A stretch of DNA of 64,000 bases from NCBI GenBank assembly GCA_963728445.1, contig CAVSJO010000005.1, positions 186,001 to 250,000 of the forward strand, in the 5' to 3' direction. The notes beneath the pieces were generated by a model. It saw only the letters and a program-made list of their open reading frames with translations, was not told the origin of the DNA and ran no database searches. This stretch comes from CAVSJO01 sp963728445. GTDB lineage: Bacteria; Gemmatimonadota; Gemmatimonadetes; Longimicrobiales; RSA9. Positions 12,767 to 20,853 of the stretch are shown piece after piece (position 1 is the first letter of the stretch; each line of letters opens with the position of its first letter). The translations under genes and the position numbers were made by a program.

Positions 12767-13995
12767 GGCGACGTCGCCTCGACACGCATCGAGCTCGACG
12801 GAGTCACCCCGTCCGCTGAACGCGCCATCGCCCCTCGGGCGCCGATCACGCCGCCGTAGAGGGAGTCGAGCGCCGCGAGTGCGCCGCGTGCGGAATACCG
12901 CTCCCGGGCCCGCTCCCGTCCCGCCGCTCCGAGGCTGCGCCGGAGCTCGGCGTCGTCCAGGCAGCGGCCCAGCGCGGCAGCCAGGGCGCCCGCGTCACCG
13001 GGTGGAACGAGAAAGCCCGTCACCCCGTCGTCCACGGCGTCCGCGACCGCGCCGACGTCCGACGCGATCGTCGGTCGTCCCGAGGCCATGGCTTCGAGCA
13101 CGGAGTTGGGAAGCCCTTCACTCCGCGTGCTCAGGACCGAGACGTCGAAGAGGTGATGCGGGCTGGGTCGGCTGGGCATCTGTCCGGCGAAACGGACCGC
13201 GTCGTCGAGCCCCAGCTCCGCCACGAGGGACCGCAGCGCGGATTCCTCGCCCGCGTCCCGCCCCACGAGAACGCAGACCAGGCGGGGATGCGACGACCGC
13301 AGTCGCGCCACGGCGCGCACCAGCGTCGCCTGGTCCTTGTCCGGGCTCGATGAGGCCAGCATCCCCACAACCGGTCCGTGATCCGGCAGGGCAACGTGCC
13401 GGCGGGCGCGGGCGAGCCACTCCGCGCCGGGCTCCGAAAAGGCCTCCTCCTCGAGGAAGTTTCGAACCACCGCCACCTTCGACGGCGGTAGTCCCTCCTC
13501 GACGAGCAGCTGCGCCACCCGCTCGGAGTTCGCGAGGACCCGGTGGGCGAAGTGGTAGGACAGCCGGTTCCCGATGCGGTACGCCCGGCGGGAGGGACCG
13601 GCCCACCAGCGTCGGCTGGCCACCACGCCGCACCCGGCCCAGCGGGCCCACGGCCCCGCGAACATGTTGCTGTACATGTCGTGGGCGTGCACCAGATCGA
13701 TGCGCTCGTGGCGCAGGTGCCGGGCCAGCTCCAGTCCAGCGGCCAGCGCCGACGGACCGTACAGGTTCCGCAGCCGAATCACGTTCACGGGAATGCGAGC
13801 CGCCCGGTAGCGATCGAGAAGCGGACCGTCGGACGAGAGCGTGACGACACTCAGCTCGTAGCGCTCCCGATCGAGGCGTTCAGCCGTCCGGACCGCGTTC
13901 AGCTCCGTGCCGCCCACGTTCATGTTGTCGACGCAGAACGCCACGCGGATGCGTGGCGGGATCGCCGGGACGGGTTCGCTGCTCGTGGGGGGCAT
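12763..13995 (-). CDS. GT4-family glycosyltransferase
   Basis: A 410-residue intact enzyme with the GT-B fold. The N-terminal domain starts with IRVAFCVDNMNVGGTELNA and contains IDLVHAHDMYSNMFAG. The C-terminal donor-binding domain starts around VVGMLASSSPDKDQATLVRA (about residue 235) and carries FDVSVLSTRSEGLPNSVLEA with the E-x7-E pair, followed by DDGVTGFLVPPGDAGALA. It is cytoplasmic and probably adds one hexose during assembly of the operon glycan. The donor and linkage cannot be deduced. It lies 9 nt downstream of the small membrane protein gene and overlaps the CapK-like gene by 4 nt, so it is transcribed with them. Confidence 0.85.
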   Translation of the reverse strand: MPPTSSEPVPAIPPRIRVAFCVDNMNVGGTELNAVRTAERLDRERYELSVVTLSSDGPLLDRYRAARIPVNVIRLRNLYGPSALAAGLELARHLRHERIDLVHAHDMYSNMFAGPWARWAGCGVVASRRWWAGPSRRAYRIGNRLSYHFAHRVLANSERVAQLLVEEGLPPSKVAVVRNFLEEEAFSEPGAEWLARARRHVALPDHGPVVGMLASSSPDKDQATLVRAVARLRSSHPRLVCVLVGRDAGEESALRSLVAELGLDDAVRFAGQMPSRPSPHHLFDVSVLSTRSEGLPNSVLEAMASGRPTIASDVGAVADAVDDGVTGFLVPPGDAGALAAALGRCLDDAELRRSLGAAGRERARERYSARGALAALDSLYGGVIGARGAMARSADGVTPSSSMRVEATSP

Positions 13996-14004
13996 CGGAA
14001 TGCG

Positions 14005-14544
14005 TCAGCTGCCCACCGGTTCGCGTCCCATCACAAGCATCGCGTCTTCGGGCTGCGATCCGCCTGCGGGCCGTGTCCGGCGCAGTTGCCGTCCCCACCG
14101 GATGCTCGCCACTCCGCTCCACGCCAGGACGATCGAGGCCAGAACCAGCGCGATGATCGTCTTGATGATCGCGAAATCGAAGCGCGAAAGCGCCTGCGGT
14201 CGAACCTGGGCTCGAAGCTGGATCCCATCGAGGGAGAAGAACCCCGCGACGGCGAGCAGCACGAGAGCGAGCAGCAGGGCCACCCAGGAGAGGATGGCTG
14301 CGAAGGCATGGTGCTCGGCGAGTCGAGCGATCGCCAGGGCGAGGATCAGTCCGAAGACCGGCATCAGACTCGCCCCCGTCAGCAGGCCGACCGCTCCGAA
14401 TCGCCATGCCACCTGGCCAGGCTGGAACGTCGCCCAGTCCGCCGCCACGTCCAGCAGCGGAAGCGTGATCATGAGCAGGACGAGAACGTAGATCGGCCCC
14501 GCGAAGCGGCGGAAATCAGGCACAACACGGTTCATTGGGCTCAT
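14005..14544 (-). CDS. Hypothetical four-helix membrane protein
   Basis: I do not recognise this 179-residue protein. It has four clear hydrophobic helices: PIYVLVLLMITLPLLDVAAD, then GLLTGASLMPVFGLILALAI, then FAAILSWVALLLALVLLAVA, and FAIIKTIIALVLASIVLAWS, followed by an Arg-rich cytoplasmic tail. The second-third loop is short and the loop after helix 3 contains LDGIQLRAQVRPQALSR. The ATG at 14544 (MSPMNRVV) was chosen; an in-frame GTG lies 5 codons upstream and neither has a strong ribosome site. It sits just downstream of the PEP-CTERM gene but beyond a strong terminator-like hairpin, and 9 nt before a GT4, so it probably begins the next transcription unit of the glycan locus. Its function is unknown. 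Confidence 0.6.
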   Translation of the reverse strand: MSPMNRVVPDFRRFAGPIYVLVLLMITLPLLDVAADWATFQPGQVAWRFGAVGLLTGASLMPVFGLILALAIARLAEHHAFAAILSWVALLLALVLLAVAGFFSLDGIQLRAQVRPQALSRFDFAIIKTIIALVLASIVLAWSGVASIRWGRQLRRTRPAGGSQPEDAMLVMGREPVGS

Positions 14545-14664
14545 CCGATATGGAAGCACGTTTTCGAAGCTGCGGGATTCCTGAGAGTAGCGTCAAGAGC
14601 CGTGCCTGGAAACACCTGGCTCATCGCTCCCGACACATCGCGATCCGCAACTGTCGCCGAAAGA

Positions 14665-14697
14665 GAAGACGCCCCCGGATTGACCGGGGGCGTCTTC
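14665..14697 (-). terminator. Strong hairpin terminator after the PEP-CTERM gene
   Basis: Two 14-nt arms (GAAGACGCCCCCGG and its exact complement) are separated by a 5-nt loop. Read on the minus strand the stem is followed by TCTTTC, a modest pyrimidine tract. It lies 28 nt past the PEP-CTERM stop and would uncouple that abundant surface-protein gene from the glycosyltransferase genes downstream. Confidence 0.75.
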
Positions 14698-14724
14698 AAC
14701 CTCGAGCATCTAGCCCGATGAAGC

Positions 14725-15366
14725 TCAGGCGTACTCGATGTCGCCATTCCTGCGACGCCGGCGCGCAACGCCCACGAGCCCGAGCAGGCCCGTTCCGAGC
14801 AGCACCACGCTCACCGGCTCGGGGGCCGCACTGGCCTTGACCGCACCGCTGACGTAGATGGTCTGCCCAGCAGTCACAGAGACCGGATTCACCCGGACTG
14901 CGTACTGGTTGCTGTCGCCGAAGTAGACGAAGCCGGAATTATCCCAAAGGATGTTGGCTCCGCCGTTCCCGTCATGATCGACGCTGCCGGAGAGCATCCC
15001 GGTGAACGTCTGATCCGACGCCGTCGGATACACGAAGTTGATCAGGAGCGTGAACGGACCCGTATAGGTGTCCGTCGACCCGATCCCGGGGCTGGTGAGC
15101 GAGAACGAACCGAAGTTGTTCGTCGCCACACCGCCGATGCTGCCGTCCCCCCCGAGGGTCGAAGTGTTGAACGTGCCCCCGTTGTACGTGAGGCCCAGCA
15201 GGCTTGCCGGGTCGCTCGGGGTACAGCCTGCGCTGAAGCAGCCCTGTGTCGTGCCCTGGAAGAGCACTGTCTGGGCGCTTGCAGCACCGGCACCGACAGC
15301 CATGACCACCGCACCCGCTAACGCGAGTGACAGAGGCCTGGCTCTCGCCAGTGCAGTTCGTACCAT
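14725..15366 (-). CDS. PEP-CTERM sorting-domain surface protein
   Basis: A 213-residue secreted protein. Residues 1-31 form a signal peptide (RARPLSLALAGAVVMAVGAG ending ASAQ). The middle is rich in Gly, Thr, Ser and Asn with few charges, as in many PEP-CTERM proteins, and includes a FYxxP-free beta-type stretch around FTLLINFVYPTASDQTFTG. The C-terminus has the tripartite sorting signal: PEP at 182-184, a hydrophobic helix VSVVLLGTGLLGLVGVA, then RRRRR. An exosortase would cleave near the PEP motif and transfer the protein to a further acceptor. GGAGGAGG lies 5-6 nt before the ATG, an unusually strong ribosome site that suggests high expression. It is the only PEP-CTERM substrate visible here; others are expected elsewhere in the genome. 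Confidence 0.92.
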   Translation of the reverse strand: MVRTALARARPLSLALAGAVVMAVGAGAASAQTVLFQGTTQGCFSAGCTPSDPASLLGLTYNGGTFNTSTLGGDGSIGGVATNNFGSFSLTSPGIGSTDTYTGPFTLLINFVYPTASDQTFTGMLSGSVDHDGNGGANILWDNSGFVYFGDSNQYAVRVNPVSVTAGQTIYVSGAVKASAAPEPVSVVLLGTGLLGLVGVARRRRRNGDIEYA

Positions 15367-15400
15367 GTTCCTCCTCCTTCCACGTGGCTAGGATCTCGGC

Positions 15401-15471
15401 GCGGGAGGCCATTCCCGCTCCGCTGGGGGCACTTTGCCCCGCAGTCTTGTGCTCCGCGTGCTTCGCGGAGC
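15401..15471 (-). promoter_or_regulatory. Structured 5' leader with three perfect hairpins
   Basis: In the leader of the PEP-CTERM gene three perfect stems follow each other on the minus strand: GCTCCGCG with its complement and a 5-nt loop (15451-15471), GGGGC/GCCCC with loop AAAGT (15426-15440), and GCGGGA/TCCCGC with a 6-nt loop (15401-15418). They lie 35-105 nt before the ATG. I could not match them to a known riboswitch class; they could be a regulatory leader or mRNA-stabilising structure. Confidence 0.5.
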
Positions 15472-15509
15472 CGACCACCGGCGCCACATGCCGGCGGTCT
15501 TCCAGGACC

Positions 15510-16151
15510 TCAGGCGCTCGGAAGCGCCGTGTATACCGAAGGGACCAGCGTCCGTGCGACGCGAACGGCCCGCGCATACGCGGCGTCCTCGTCGTCGTTC
15601 TGCACCGGTACGACGACCCGCACCAGCGCTTCGTCGCTTCGGCCCAGCAATGCCTGGTCCCGAAGCAGGTCCCACTTCACCCTGTACTCGTTTGCGGCCA
15701 CCCGCCCGCGCCCCTGGTACCAGTAGAGCACCAGCGCCCGGGCGGAGCCGTTGCCGATCAGATAGCGGTTCACCGGCACCGTCCCGGCGGCCGTCGCGAT
15801 CTCCTCCCGCTTCTGGACGAGCGGCTCCCAGCCGCCGCCCGGAAGGCAGTTCTTCGGCGAATGAATCGTCTTACCCTGTTCCTGCCGATCGTAGTATCCG
15901 ACGTAGACGGAGAACGCGGATTCGCCCTCTCCGTAGATCCGCAGGACGTACGTCGTCATGCCCGCGATGCGCTGCTCCGCGTCCGAGATGGGGACGTCCG
16001 AGCCCGCCCGGCCCTCGAGGCGCGTCGGAACCACCGCGCTCAGGGGCCTGCGCAACTCGAGGCTGCGCTGCGGCCGCACGAAGCCAAGCGTCATCAGCGC
16101 GCCGAACCCGAGGATCGCGGCCGCCACCCAGGTGCTCCGCGTCCGCGTCAT
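15510..16151 (-). CDS. EpsI-family exosortase-associated protein
   Basis: A 213-residue protein. The first 30 residues hold one N-terminal membrane anchor (STWVAAAILGFGALMTLGF), the rest is periplasmic. The EpsI-domain hallmarks are present: YGEGESAFSVYVGYYDRQEQ, then HSPKNCLPGGGWEP (the conserved SPxxCLPGxGW motif), NRYLIGNGSARALVLYWYQG and the closing YWDL-like VKWDLLRDQALLGRSDEALV. EpsI domains occur either fused to the exosortase C-terminus or, as here, as a separate adjacent gene. The ATG shares ATGA with the exosortase stop, so the two are translationally coupled. Proposed to assist polysaccharide or protein processing by the exosortase; biochemical function is not settled. Confidence 0.88.
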   Translation of the reverse strand: MTRTRSTWVAAAILGFGALMTLGFVRPQRSLELRRPLSAVVPTRLEGRAGSDVPISDAEQRIAGMTTYVLRIYGEGESAFSVYVGYYDRQEQGKTIHSPKNCLPGGGWEPLVQKREEIATAAGTVPVNRYLIGNGSARALVLYWYQGRGRVAANEYRVKWDLLRDQALLGRSDEALVRVVVPVQNDDEDAAYARAVRVARTLVPSVYTALPSA

Positions 16152-17068
16152 GGGGCCCTCCCTGCGCGCCACGAGCCGAACCCCTTCTCGCCGCGGTCCA
16201 GCACCCAGGCCACCGCGCCAAGCATCAGGAACGCTACGATAAAGATGATCCAGCCCTCCGTGAGGTGCATGAAGCCCTGACCCAGCTCCGGGCTCACGAA
16301 AAACACGAGAAAGCCCGTGAGGAAGACCCGCACGCCGTTCAACAGCATGGCGACGGGCAGGGCGGCTGCGACGAGCAGGACCCGGGTCACCGGGTAGCGG
16401 AGCCAGAGCCCCCCGATCAGAACACCCAGCGCGATCAGCGCCGTGAGCGACCGCAGACCGCTGCACGCTTCCGTGACGAAGAGCCGCTGGCCGGGCAGAT
16501 TGATCACGTTCCCGCTCAGCAGCACGGGCACGTGCCTCCAGCGGAGCAGGGAAGCCCCGAGCTGGGACGCCTTGAGCTGCAGCGGGAACGCGATCGAATT
16601 CGTCAGCACCACGGGCAGCGGAACGGAAAGCCCGACGAGCAGGATCGGCAGCCACCAGTGAAGCACCTGCCGGAATCCGAAGTAGAGGACGATGATCCCG
16701 GCCAGCGCCAGCAGCATCGACAGCCGCATCGTGAAGACTTCCGCGGCGAGGCCCGACAGGTAGCGCAGCAGCACGGCCGACGTCAGGATTCCGAGCCCGA
16801 GTCCCGGCTGCGCCCTCGCCCGCTTCGAGATCCCCGACCGCCAGCCTAGATAGATCGCGAGCGGGACCAGCAGCAGACCGTGGCCCGCGTCGGGATCGTT
16901 CCACAGGTCGCGGCCGAACGTCCACAGCGGCGTCCAGAACAGCACGACGAACGCGACCGCCAGGGCCGCGAACCCCGCCGGACCGGCGTACCGGCGCAGC
17001 GAAGCCGCCTTGGCCACCGCGGGCCGTGTTCGACCCCGCACCGGGAACTCGGCGGAAACCGTGCTCAT
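16148..17068 (-). CDS. Exosortase (PEP-CTERM transpeptidase-like membrane protease)
   Basis: A 306-residue polytopic inner-membrane protein with about eight helices. The catalytic triad typical of exosortases is visible: Cys202 in TEACSGLRSLTALIALGV, Arg247 in MLLNGVRVFLTGF, and His268 in GQGFMHLTEGW. The length matches the exosortase core without the fused EpsI domain, which is encoded by the next gene. It recognises the C-terminal PEP signal of secreted proteins, cuts it in the membrane and is thought to transfer the protein to another molecule. It follows the sugar-phosphate transferase by 2 nt. Its location in a large exopolysaccharide operon matches the usual linkage of exosortase with glycan synthesis. 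Confidence 0.92.
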   Translation of the reverse strand: MSTVSAEFPVRGRTRPAVAKAASLRRYAGPAGFAALAVAFVVLFWTPLWTFGRDLWNDPDAGHGLLLVPLAIYLGWRSGISKRARAQPGLGLGILTSAVLLRYLSGLAAEVFTMRLSMLLALAGIIVLYFGFRQVLHWWLPILLVGLSVPLPVVLTNSIAFPLQLKASQLGASLLRWRHVPVLLSGNVINLPGQRLFVTEACSGLRSLTALIALGVLIGGLWLRYPVTRVLLVAAALPVAMLLNGVRVFLTGFLVFFVSPELGQGFMHLTEGWIIFIVAFLMLGAVAWVLDRGEKGFGSWRAGRAP

Positions 17069-17070
17069 CC

Positions 17071-17817
17071 CTACCAGGCGCCCTTCCGGAATACGACCAC
17101 CGGAACGGTCCGGGCGAGGATGGACAGGTCGTACGTCACGGACGCGCGCTGCAGGTACTCCAGATCGTAGTGGACCTTCGTGCGGACGTCGTCGATCGTC
17201 CGATCATAGTGGTGGTTGATCTGGGCCCACCCCGTGATGCCCGGAAGCACCCGCTGGCGCTTCGGATAGGCATCGATGTGCTCCCGCATCTCCGCGAAGA
17301 TCTGCGGCTGCTCCGGCCGCGGACCCACCACGTTCATGTCCCCCTTCAGCACGTTAAACAGCTGGGGCAGCTCGTCCAGACGCGTCCGACGCAGAAAACG
17401 ACCGACCGTCGTGATCCGCGGGTCGTCCGGCGTGGCCCATACCTCGTCTCCGGCTGCCCCCGCCCACGTCATCGTCCGGAACTTGTAGACCGTGAAGGGC
17501 CGCCCCCCCAGGTCGACCCTGCGCCGCCAGTTTCCCCCCGGCCGCCCCTGACGCCGGTCGACTCCGATCCGCGTCTGCCGGTAGATCACCGGACCGCGGC
17601 TCGTCAGCTTCACCAGCAGCGCCACGATCAGCATCACCGGCGCGCTCACGACCAGCAGGACAAGCGCCACCACCACGTTGAGCCACCGTCTCGCTCGCTC
17701 CGACGACGTCGCCTGCGCAGGGGGTGCCAGCACCAGGTGCAACTCGCTGTGCGCCGGGGCGGACCCCAGTCCGGCCACCGCCTCGACGCTCTTCAATTCT
17801 TTTGATGGGGATCGCAC
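17071..17817 (-). CDS. Initiating sugar-phosphate transferase (PglC/WcaJ catalytic-domain type)
   Basis: A 248-residue monotopic phosphoglycosyl transferase. A single hydrophobic segment, WLNVVVALVLLVVSAPVMLI, near residue 50 is followed by the catalytic domain: GPVIYRQTRIG, FTVYKFRTM, LDELPQLFNVLKGDMNVVGP with PRPEQP, and PGITGWAQINH. It would transfer a sugar-1-phosphate from a UDP-sugar to polyprenyl phosphate and so start the glycan. I prefer the GTG at 17817 because GGGAG stands 8 nt upstream; a TTG at 17892 would add 25 residues without a ribosome site. First gene of the long minus-strand operon, with candidate control elements in the 280 bp upstream. Confidence 0.85.
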   Translation of the reverse strand: MRSPSKELKSVEAVAGLGSAPAHSELHLVLAPPAQATSSERARRWLNVVVALVLLVVSAPVMLIVALLVKLTSRGPVIYRQTRIGVDRRQGRPGGNWRRRVDLGGRPFTVYKFRTMTWAGAAGDEVWATPDDPRITTVGRFLRRTRLDELPQLFNVLKGDMNVVGPRPEQPQIFAEMREHIDAYPKRQRVLPGITGWAQINHHYDRTIDDVRTKVHYDLEYLQRASVTYDLSILARTVPVVVFRKGAW

Positions 17818-17915
17818 GTAGCTTCTCCCTGCCTGCACGTGAGTCGTGTATCCGTTCGACGCTCCTAACTGTGTGCAAGGCCCGTTCGCCAATCTCGGGG
17901 TCCTATCGAAAATCG

Positions 17916-17944
17916 CCTAAACTATTGCCTGACAAGCATTTAGG
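17916..17944. promoter_or_regulatory. Nested inverted repeat upstream of the glycan operon
   Basis: CCTAAA and TTTAGG form perfect outer arms, with an inner TTG/CAA pair around a 5-nt centre. It is AT-richer than its surroundings. It could be an operator or a hairpin in the operon leader; no factor can be assigned. Confidence 0.4.
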
Positions 17945-17997
17945 AGATTGGGCATCGGGTCTTGCATCGGCCTCGAATGCGGCGACGCCCCAACGAT

Positions 17998-18013
17998 TGT
18001 AGGGCCCGTGCCA
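17998..18013 (-). promoter_or_regulatory. Candidate sigma-54 promoter (perfect -24, imperfect -12)
   Basis: The minus strand reads TGGCACG, four bases, then CTACA, against the consensus TGGCACG-N4-TTGCA. The -24 box is perfect; the -12 box has the CA but lacks the G of the conserved GC. It lies about 180 nt before the first gene of the glycan operon and a bacterial enhancer-binding protein is encoded nearby. Confidence 0.35.
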
Positions 18014-18105
18014 CACCGACGGCCGCGGCAGCGAGATGCAAGGATGATACGAGAAAATTGCTTCGGGGCGGAGCGACGCGAAGAAAAGGCGGCCGGGTTG
18101 GCGGG

Positions 18106-19203
18106 TCAGACGCCGGGACTCGAAGCGGGTGGTGCGTCGATAGCGAAGTGAAATGCGGTGCCCCAGCCCTCGCTGGTTTCGAAGGTGAGATCACCGCCGA
18201 GGGCGCGAACGAGGCGGCGGGCGATGCTGAGGCCGAGACCGGTGCCGGAGAACTGGTATCCGCGGTCCGGGCGGTTCCGGAAGGGGAGGAAGAGGGTCTG
18301 CTGCTCCTCCTCGCTGATGCCGGGCCCGGTGTCACGAACGGTGAAGGAGAGTCGCGTGCGTCCTTCGGCGGCGACGACGATCTCGACGAACCCCTCTTCC
18401 GTGTACTTGATGGCGTTGGAGGCCAGGTTGAGGAGCACCCGATTGACGGCGACGGGGTGACCGACGCGGCGGTCGGGTTCTGCGGTGCGGAGCCTCAGCG
18501 CCACGTGCTTCTCCGAGGCCATGGGCTCGACGATGCTGCGGACGGCCTCGAGGGTCTGGGAGATTGAGAAGACTCTGCGCTCGCCTTCCGGCAGATGATT
18601 GCCGCCGCGTGCCAGCTCGATGATGTCGCTGCTGATGTTGATCAGCGCGAGGGTGGCGGAGTAGATGAGGCCGATCTGACGCCGCTGCACCTCGTTGGTC
18701 TCCCCGCTGTGGCCTCTCCGGATCGTGTCCGAGAGGAACAGGACTGCGGACAGGGGCGAGCGGAGGTCGTGGGCGACTTCAGCCACGAGACTGAGGCCAT
18801 CGGGCGAGCTGAGGAGTGCGGCGGCGTCCTGTCCCCATTCCGGATTGAGCCGATCACAGACCGCGGTGGCTGCGCGCAGCACCGGCAGCATGGCCTCCGG
18901 CTTCACGGCACCGGGCCGGTGGCACCAGCGATCGAGGAGCTCGCGCCGCAGTCGATCGGCGAGGCGGCGTCGGAGAATGGGATTCGGTCCGGGCTCGACC
19001 GTCAATTCGGCTCCGGAGACCACCGCCCTGCGGATGGCGTCGGCGACCGCGTCGAGCTCGGCGCGGGGGTCGGTCTGAAGGAGGAGGGGCAGATCCGTCC
19101 GCTCCTGCCACTCCCGCGCCAGGGAAGCCACGGCCGCGTCCAGGAGGGGGAGGGCCTGGCCGGCGGCGGGGCTTGCCCTGCGCTCCGGATCAGTCTGCGC
19201 CAT
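18106..19203 (-). CDS. Soluble histidine kinase (PrsK-like partner)
   Basis: A 365-residue kinase. Residues 135-200 hold the dimerisation helix with phospho-acceptor His145 in EVAHDLRSPLSAVLFLSDTI. The ATPase domain carries the N box LLNLASNAIKYTEEG, G1 in RDTGPGISEEEQ and G2 in FSGTGLGLSIARRLVRALGG. The 130-residue N-terminal part has no membrane helix and no GAF or PAS domain that I recognise, unlike the larger membrane PrsK kinases of exosortase systems. ATG at 19203 overlaps the end of the response-regulator gene by 14 nt, so the pair is co-translated. It presumably senses a cytoplasmic signal and phosphorylates the regulator encoded just before it. The PrsK link rests on neighbourhood, not on domain match. 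Confidence 0.85.
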   Translation of the reverse strand: MAQTDPERRASPAAGQALPLLDAAVASLAREWQERTDLPLLLQTDPRAELDAVADAIRRAVVSGAELTVEPGPNPILRRRLADRLRRELLDRWCHRPGAVKPEAMLPVLRAATAVCDRLNPEWGQDAAALLSSPDGLSLVAEVAHDLRSPLSAVLFLSDTIRRGHSGETNEVQRRQIGLIYSATLALINISSDIIELARGGNHLPEGERRVFSISQTLEAVRSIVEPMASEKHVALRLRTAEPDRRVGHPVAVNRVLLNLASNAIKYTEEGFVEIVVAAEGRTRLSFTVRDTGPGISEEEQQTLFLPFRNRPDRGYQFSGTGLGLSIARRLVRALGGDLTFETSEGWGTAFHFAIDAPPASSPGV

Positions 19204-20737
19204 CGAGGGCGATTTCACCGCGCTCGAGTCCGTGCTTGTCGGAGAGTCGATAGAGCGTCGTCCGATCGACACCGGCGATGCGGGCGGCACGGGACATGTT
19301 GCCTCCGGCGCGGCGCACGAGCCATGTGAGGTACTCCCGCTCGAAATGGCCGATGACGCGCTCGCGCGCGTCGTGGTACTTCTCGTCTCCGCCGCTCAGG
19401 ACGGAGAAGCCGAAGTCCCCGCTCCCGCCGCCGTTGCCGTCGATGGAAGGGATGTCCTCGGGTCGGATCGTCGCACCCGGCTCCAGCAGGACGACGGCGT
19501 GCTCGATGACATTCTGCAACTCCCGCACGTTGCCGGTCCAGCGTCGGGACTGGAGCTCTCCGATCGCGTCCTCGGTAAAGGTCGGCGCCGCTGAGGTGCG
19601 GTCACGGTGCACCGACCAGAACTGGGTAAGGAAGTGACGCGCGAGGATCGGGATGTCGTCGGGCCGTTCGCGCAGGGGCGGCATGTGAATGGGCACCACG
19701 CGCAGACGGTAGAACAGGTCCCGTCGGAGATGGCCCTCGCTGGTCGCCTCCTGCGGGTCCTGGTTCGTGGCGGCGATGAAGCGCACGTTCACGACCGCGT
19801 CGACCTTCGCGCTGCCGACCCGGCGGATGGATCCATCCTGGATCACCCGGAGCAGCTTCGCCTGGATGGCGGGGGACATCTCGATGAGCTCGTCCAGGAA
19901 CATCGTTCCGCCATTGGCCGTCTCGAGCAGCCCCTCCTTGTCCGCGACGGCGCCCGTGAAGCTGCCCTTCAGGTGCCCGAACATCTCCGATTCGAGGAGC
20001 GCTTCCGGAAGAGCCGCGCAGTTCACCGCCACGATGGGTCGACTGCTGCGCCGGCTGTTGTGGTGGATGAACTGGGCGATCATCTCCTTGCCCGTCCCGC
20101 TCTCGCCCGTGATGAACACGGACGCGTCGGTGGGCGCCACCTTGCGGGCGAGCTCGATCACGTCCCGGAACGAAGGGGCATTCCCGAGCAGCGAGACCTT
20201 GTCGCTGTGGGCGTGCCGCTGGCGCAGGCCACGCTGCTGCTGTTGGGTTTCCCGCGCCACGAGAACGGTGTGGGCAGCGCGTCCGATGAGCGTCTGGAGC
20301 TGCGGCGCCGAGAACGGCTTTGGCAGGTAGTCCCACGCGCCCGCGCGCAGGGCTTCGATGCTGGTCTCCACGCTCGGGTTGCCCGTCATGATGACCACGA
20401 GCGTGTCCGGATAGGTCTCGAGGCAGGTGGCCAGGAGCTTCATGCCCGGGACCTGCGACATGAAAAGGTCGAGCAGCACGATGTCGAAGTCACGCCTGCC
20501 CAGGAGGTCCTTCGCCTCGGAGCCGCGCCCGCACGTCGCCACGTCGAATCCCTCGACCCGCAGAACGCTCGTGCAGCTCTCCCGCAGCGTCGATTCGTCA
20601 TCGACGACCAGGATGCGAACCGTCCCCTTCTGGTCCGCGGTCAGTCGGTCCGGACTGTCACCACTCAACTCGTCCCCCGCTCCCCGGTGATTCGGGCTCT
20701 CCCGGCGCGACCAGCGGCGCGACGTGCCCACCTCCAT
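19190..20737 (-). CDS. NtrC-type sigma-54 response regulator (PrsR-like)
   Basis: A 515-residue regulator in three domains. The receiver (about 41-155) has the acidic pair in ILVVDDEST and phospho-acceptor Asp90 in DFDIVLLDLFM, then the conserved Lys in DYLPKPF. The AAA+ domain (about 183-420) has Walker A GESGTGKE (211-218), the sigma-54 contact loop GSFTGA (258-263; usual GAFTGA with Ser for Ala) and Walker B MFLDE. The C-terminal Fis-type helix-turn-helix is MSRAARIAGVDRTTLYRLSD. The ATG at 20737 follows GGAGGAGAG. It would bind enhancers and open sigma-54 promoters. By context it is the counterpart of PrsR, which in other bacteria controls exosortase and PEP-CTERM genes. Confidence 0.9.
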   Translation of the reverse strand: MEVGTSRRWSRRESPNHRGAGDELSGDSPDRLTADQKGTVRILVVDDESTLRESCTSVLRVEGFDVATCGRGSEAKDLLGRRDFDIVLLDLFMSQVPGMKLLATCLETYPDTLVVIMTGNPSVETSIEALRAGAWDYLPKPFSAPQLQTLIGRAAHTVLVARETQQQQRGLRQRHAHSDKVSLLGNAPSFRDVIELARKVAPTDASVFITGESGTGKEMIAQFIHHNSRRSSRPIVAVNCAALPEALLESEMFGHLKGSFTGAVADKEGLLETANGGTMFLDELIEMSPAIQAKLLRVIQDGSIRRVGSAKVDAVVNVRFIAATNQDPQEATSEGHLRRDLFYRLRVVPIHMPPLRERPDDIPILARHFLTQFWSVHRDRTSAAPTFTEDAIGELQSRRWTGNVRELQNVIEHAVVLLEPGATIRPEDIPSIDGNGGGSGDFGFSVLSGGDEKYHDARERVIGHFEREYLTWLVRRAGGNMSRAARIAGVDRTTLYRLSDKHGLERGEIALDGAD

Positions 20738-20853
20738 GGCTCTCCTCCTCGGACGCTGACTTGCGGTGAAGCCGCTCCTGCCACCATCCATTCGGCGTCT
20801 CATGGAACTCGCCTGCAGCCCCGGGTGGGGCCGGCCGAGTGTTGCATGTATGC

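Noticed and set aside
14541..14768. Small minus-strand frame spanning the terminator
   Set aside because: It reads through the 14-bp hairpin and the end of the PEP-CTERM gene in another frame; no ribosome site.
15401..15509. c-di-GMP-I riboswitch in the PEP-CTERM leader
   Set aside because: A GGGGCAAAG string is suggestive, but the conserved GCACGCACAGGGCAAA core and the tetraloop-receptor pattern are absent.
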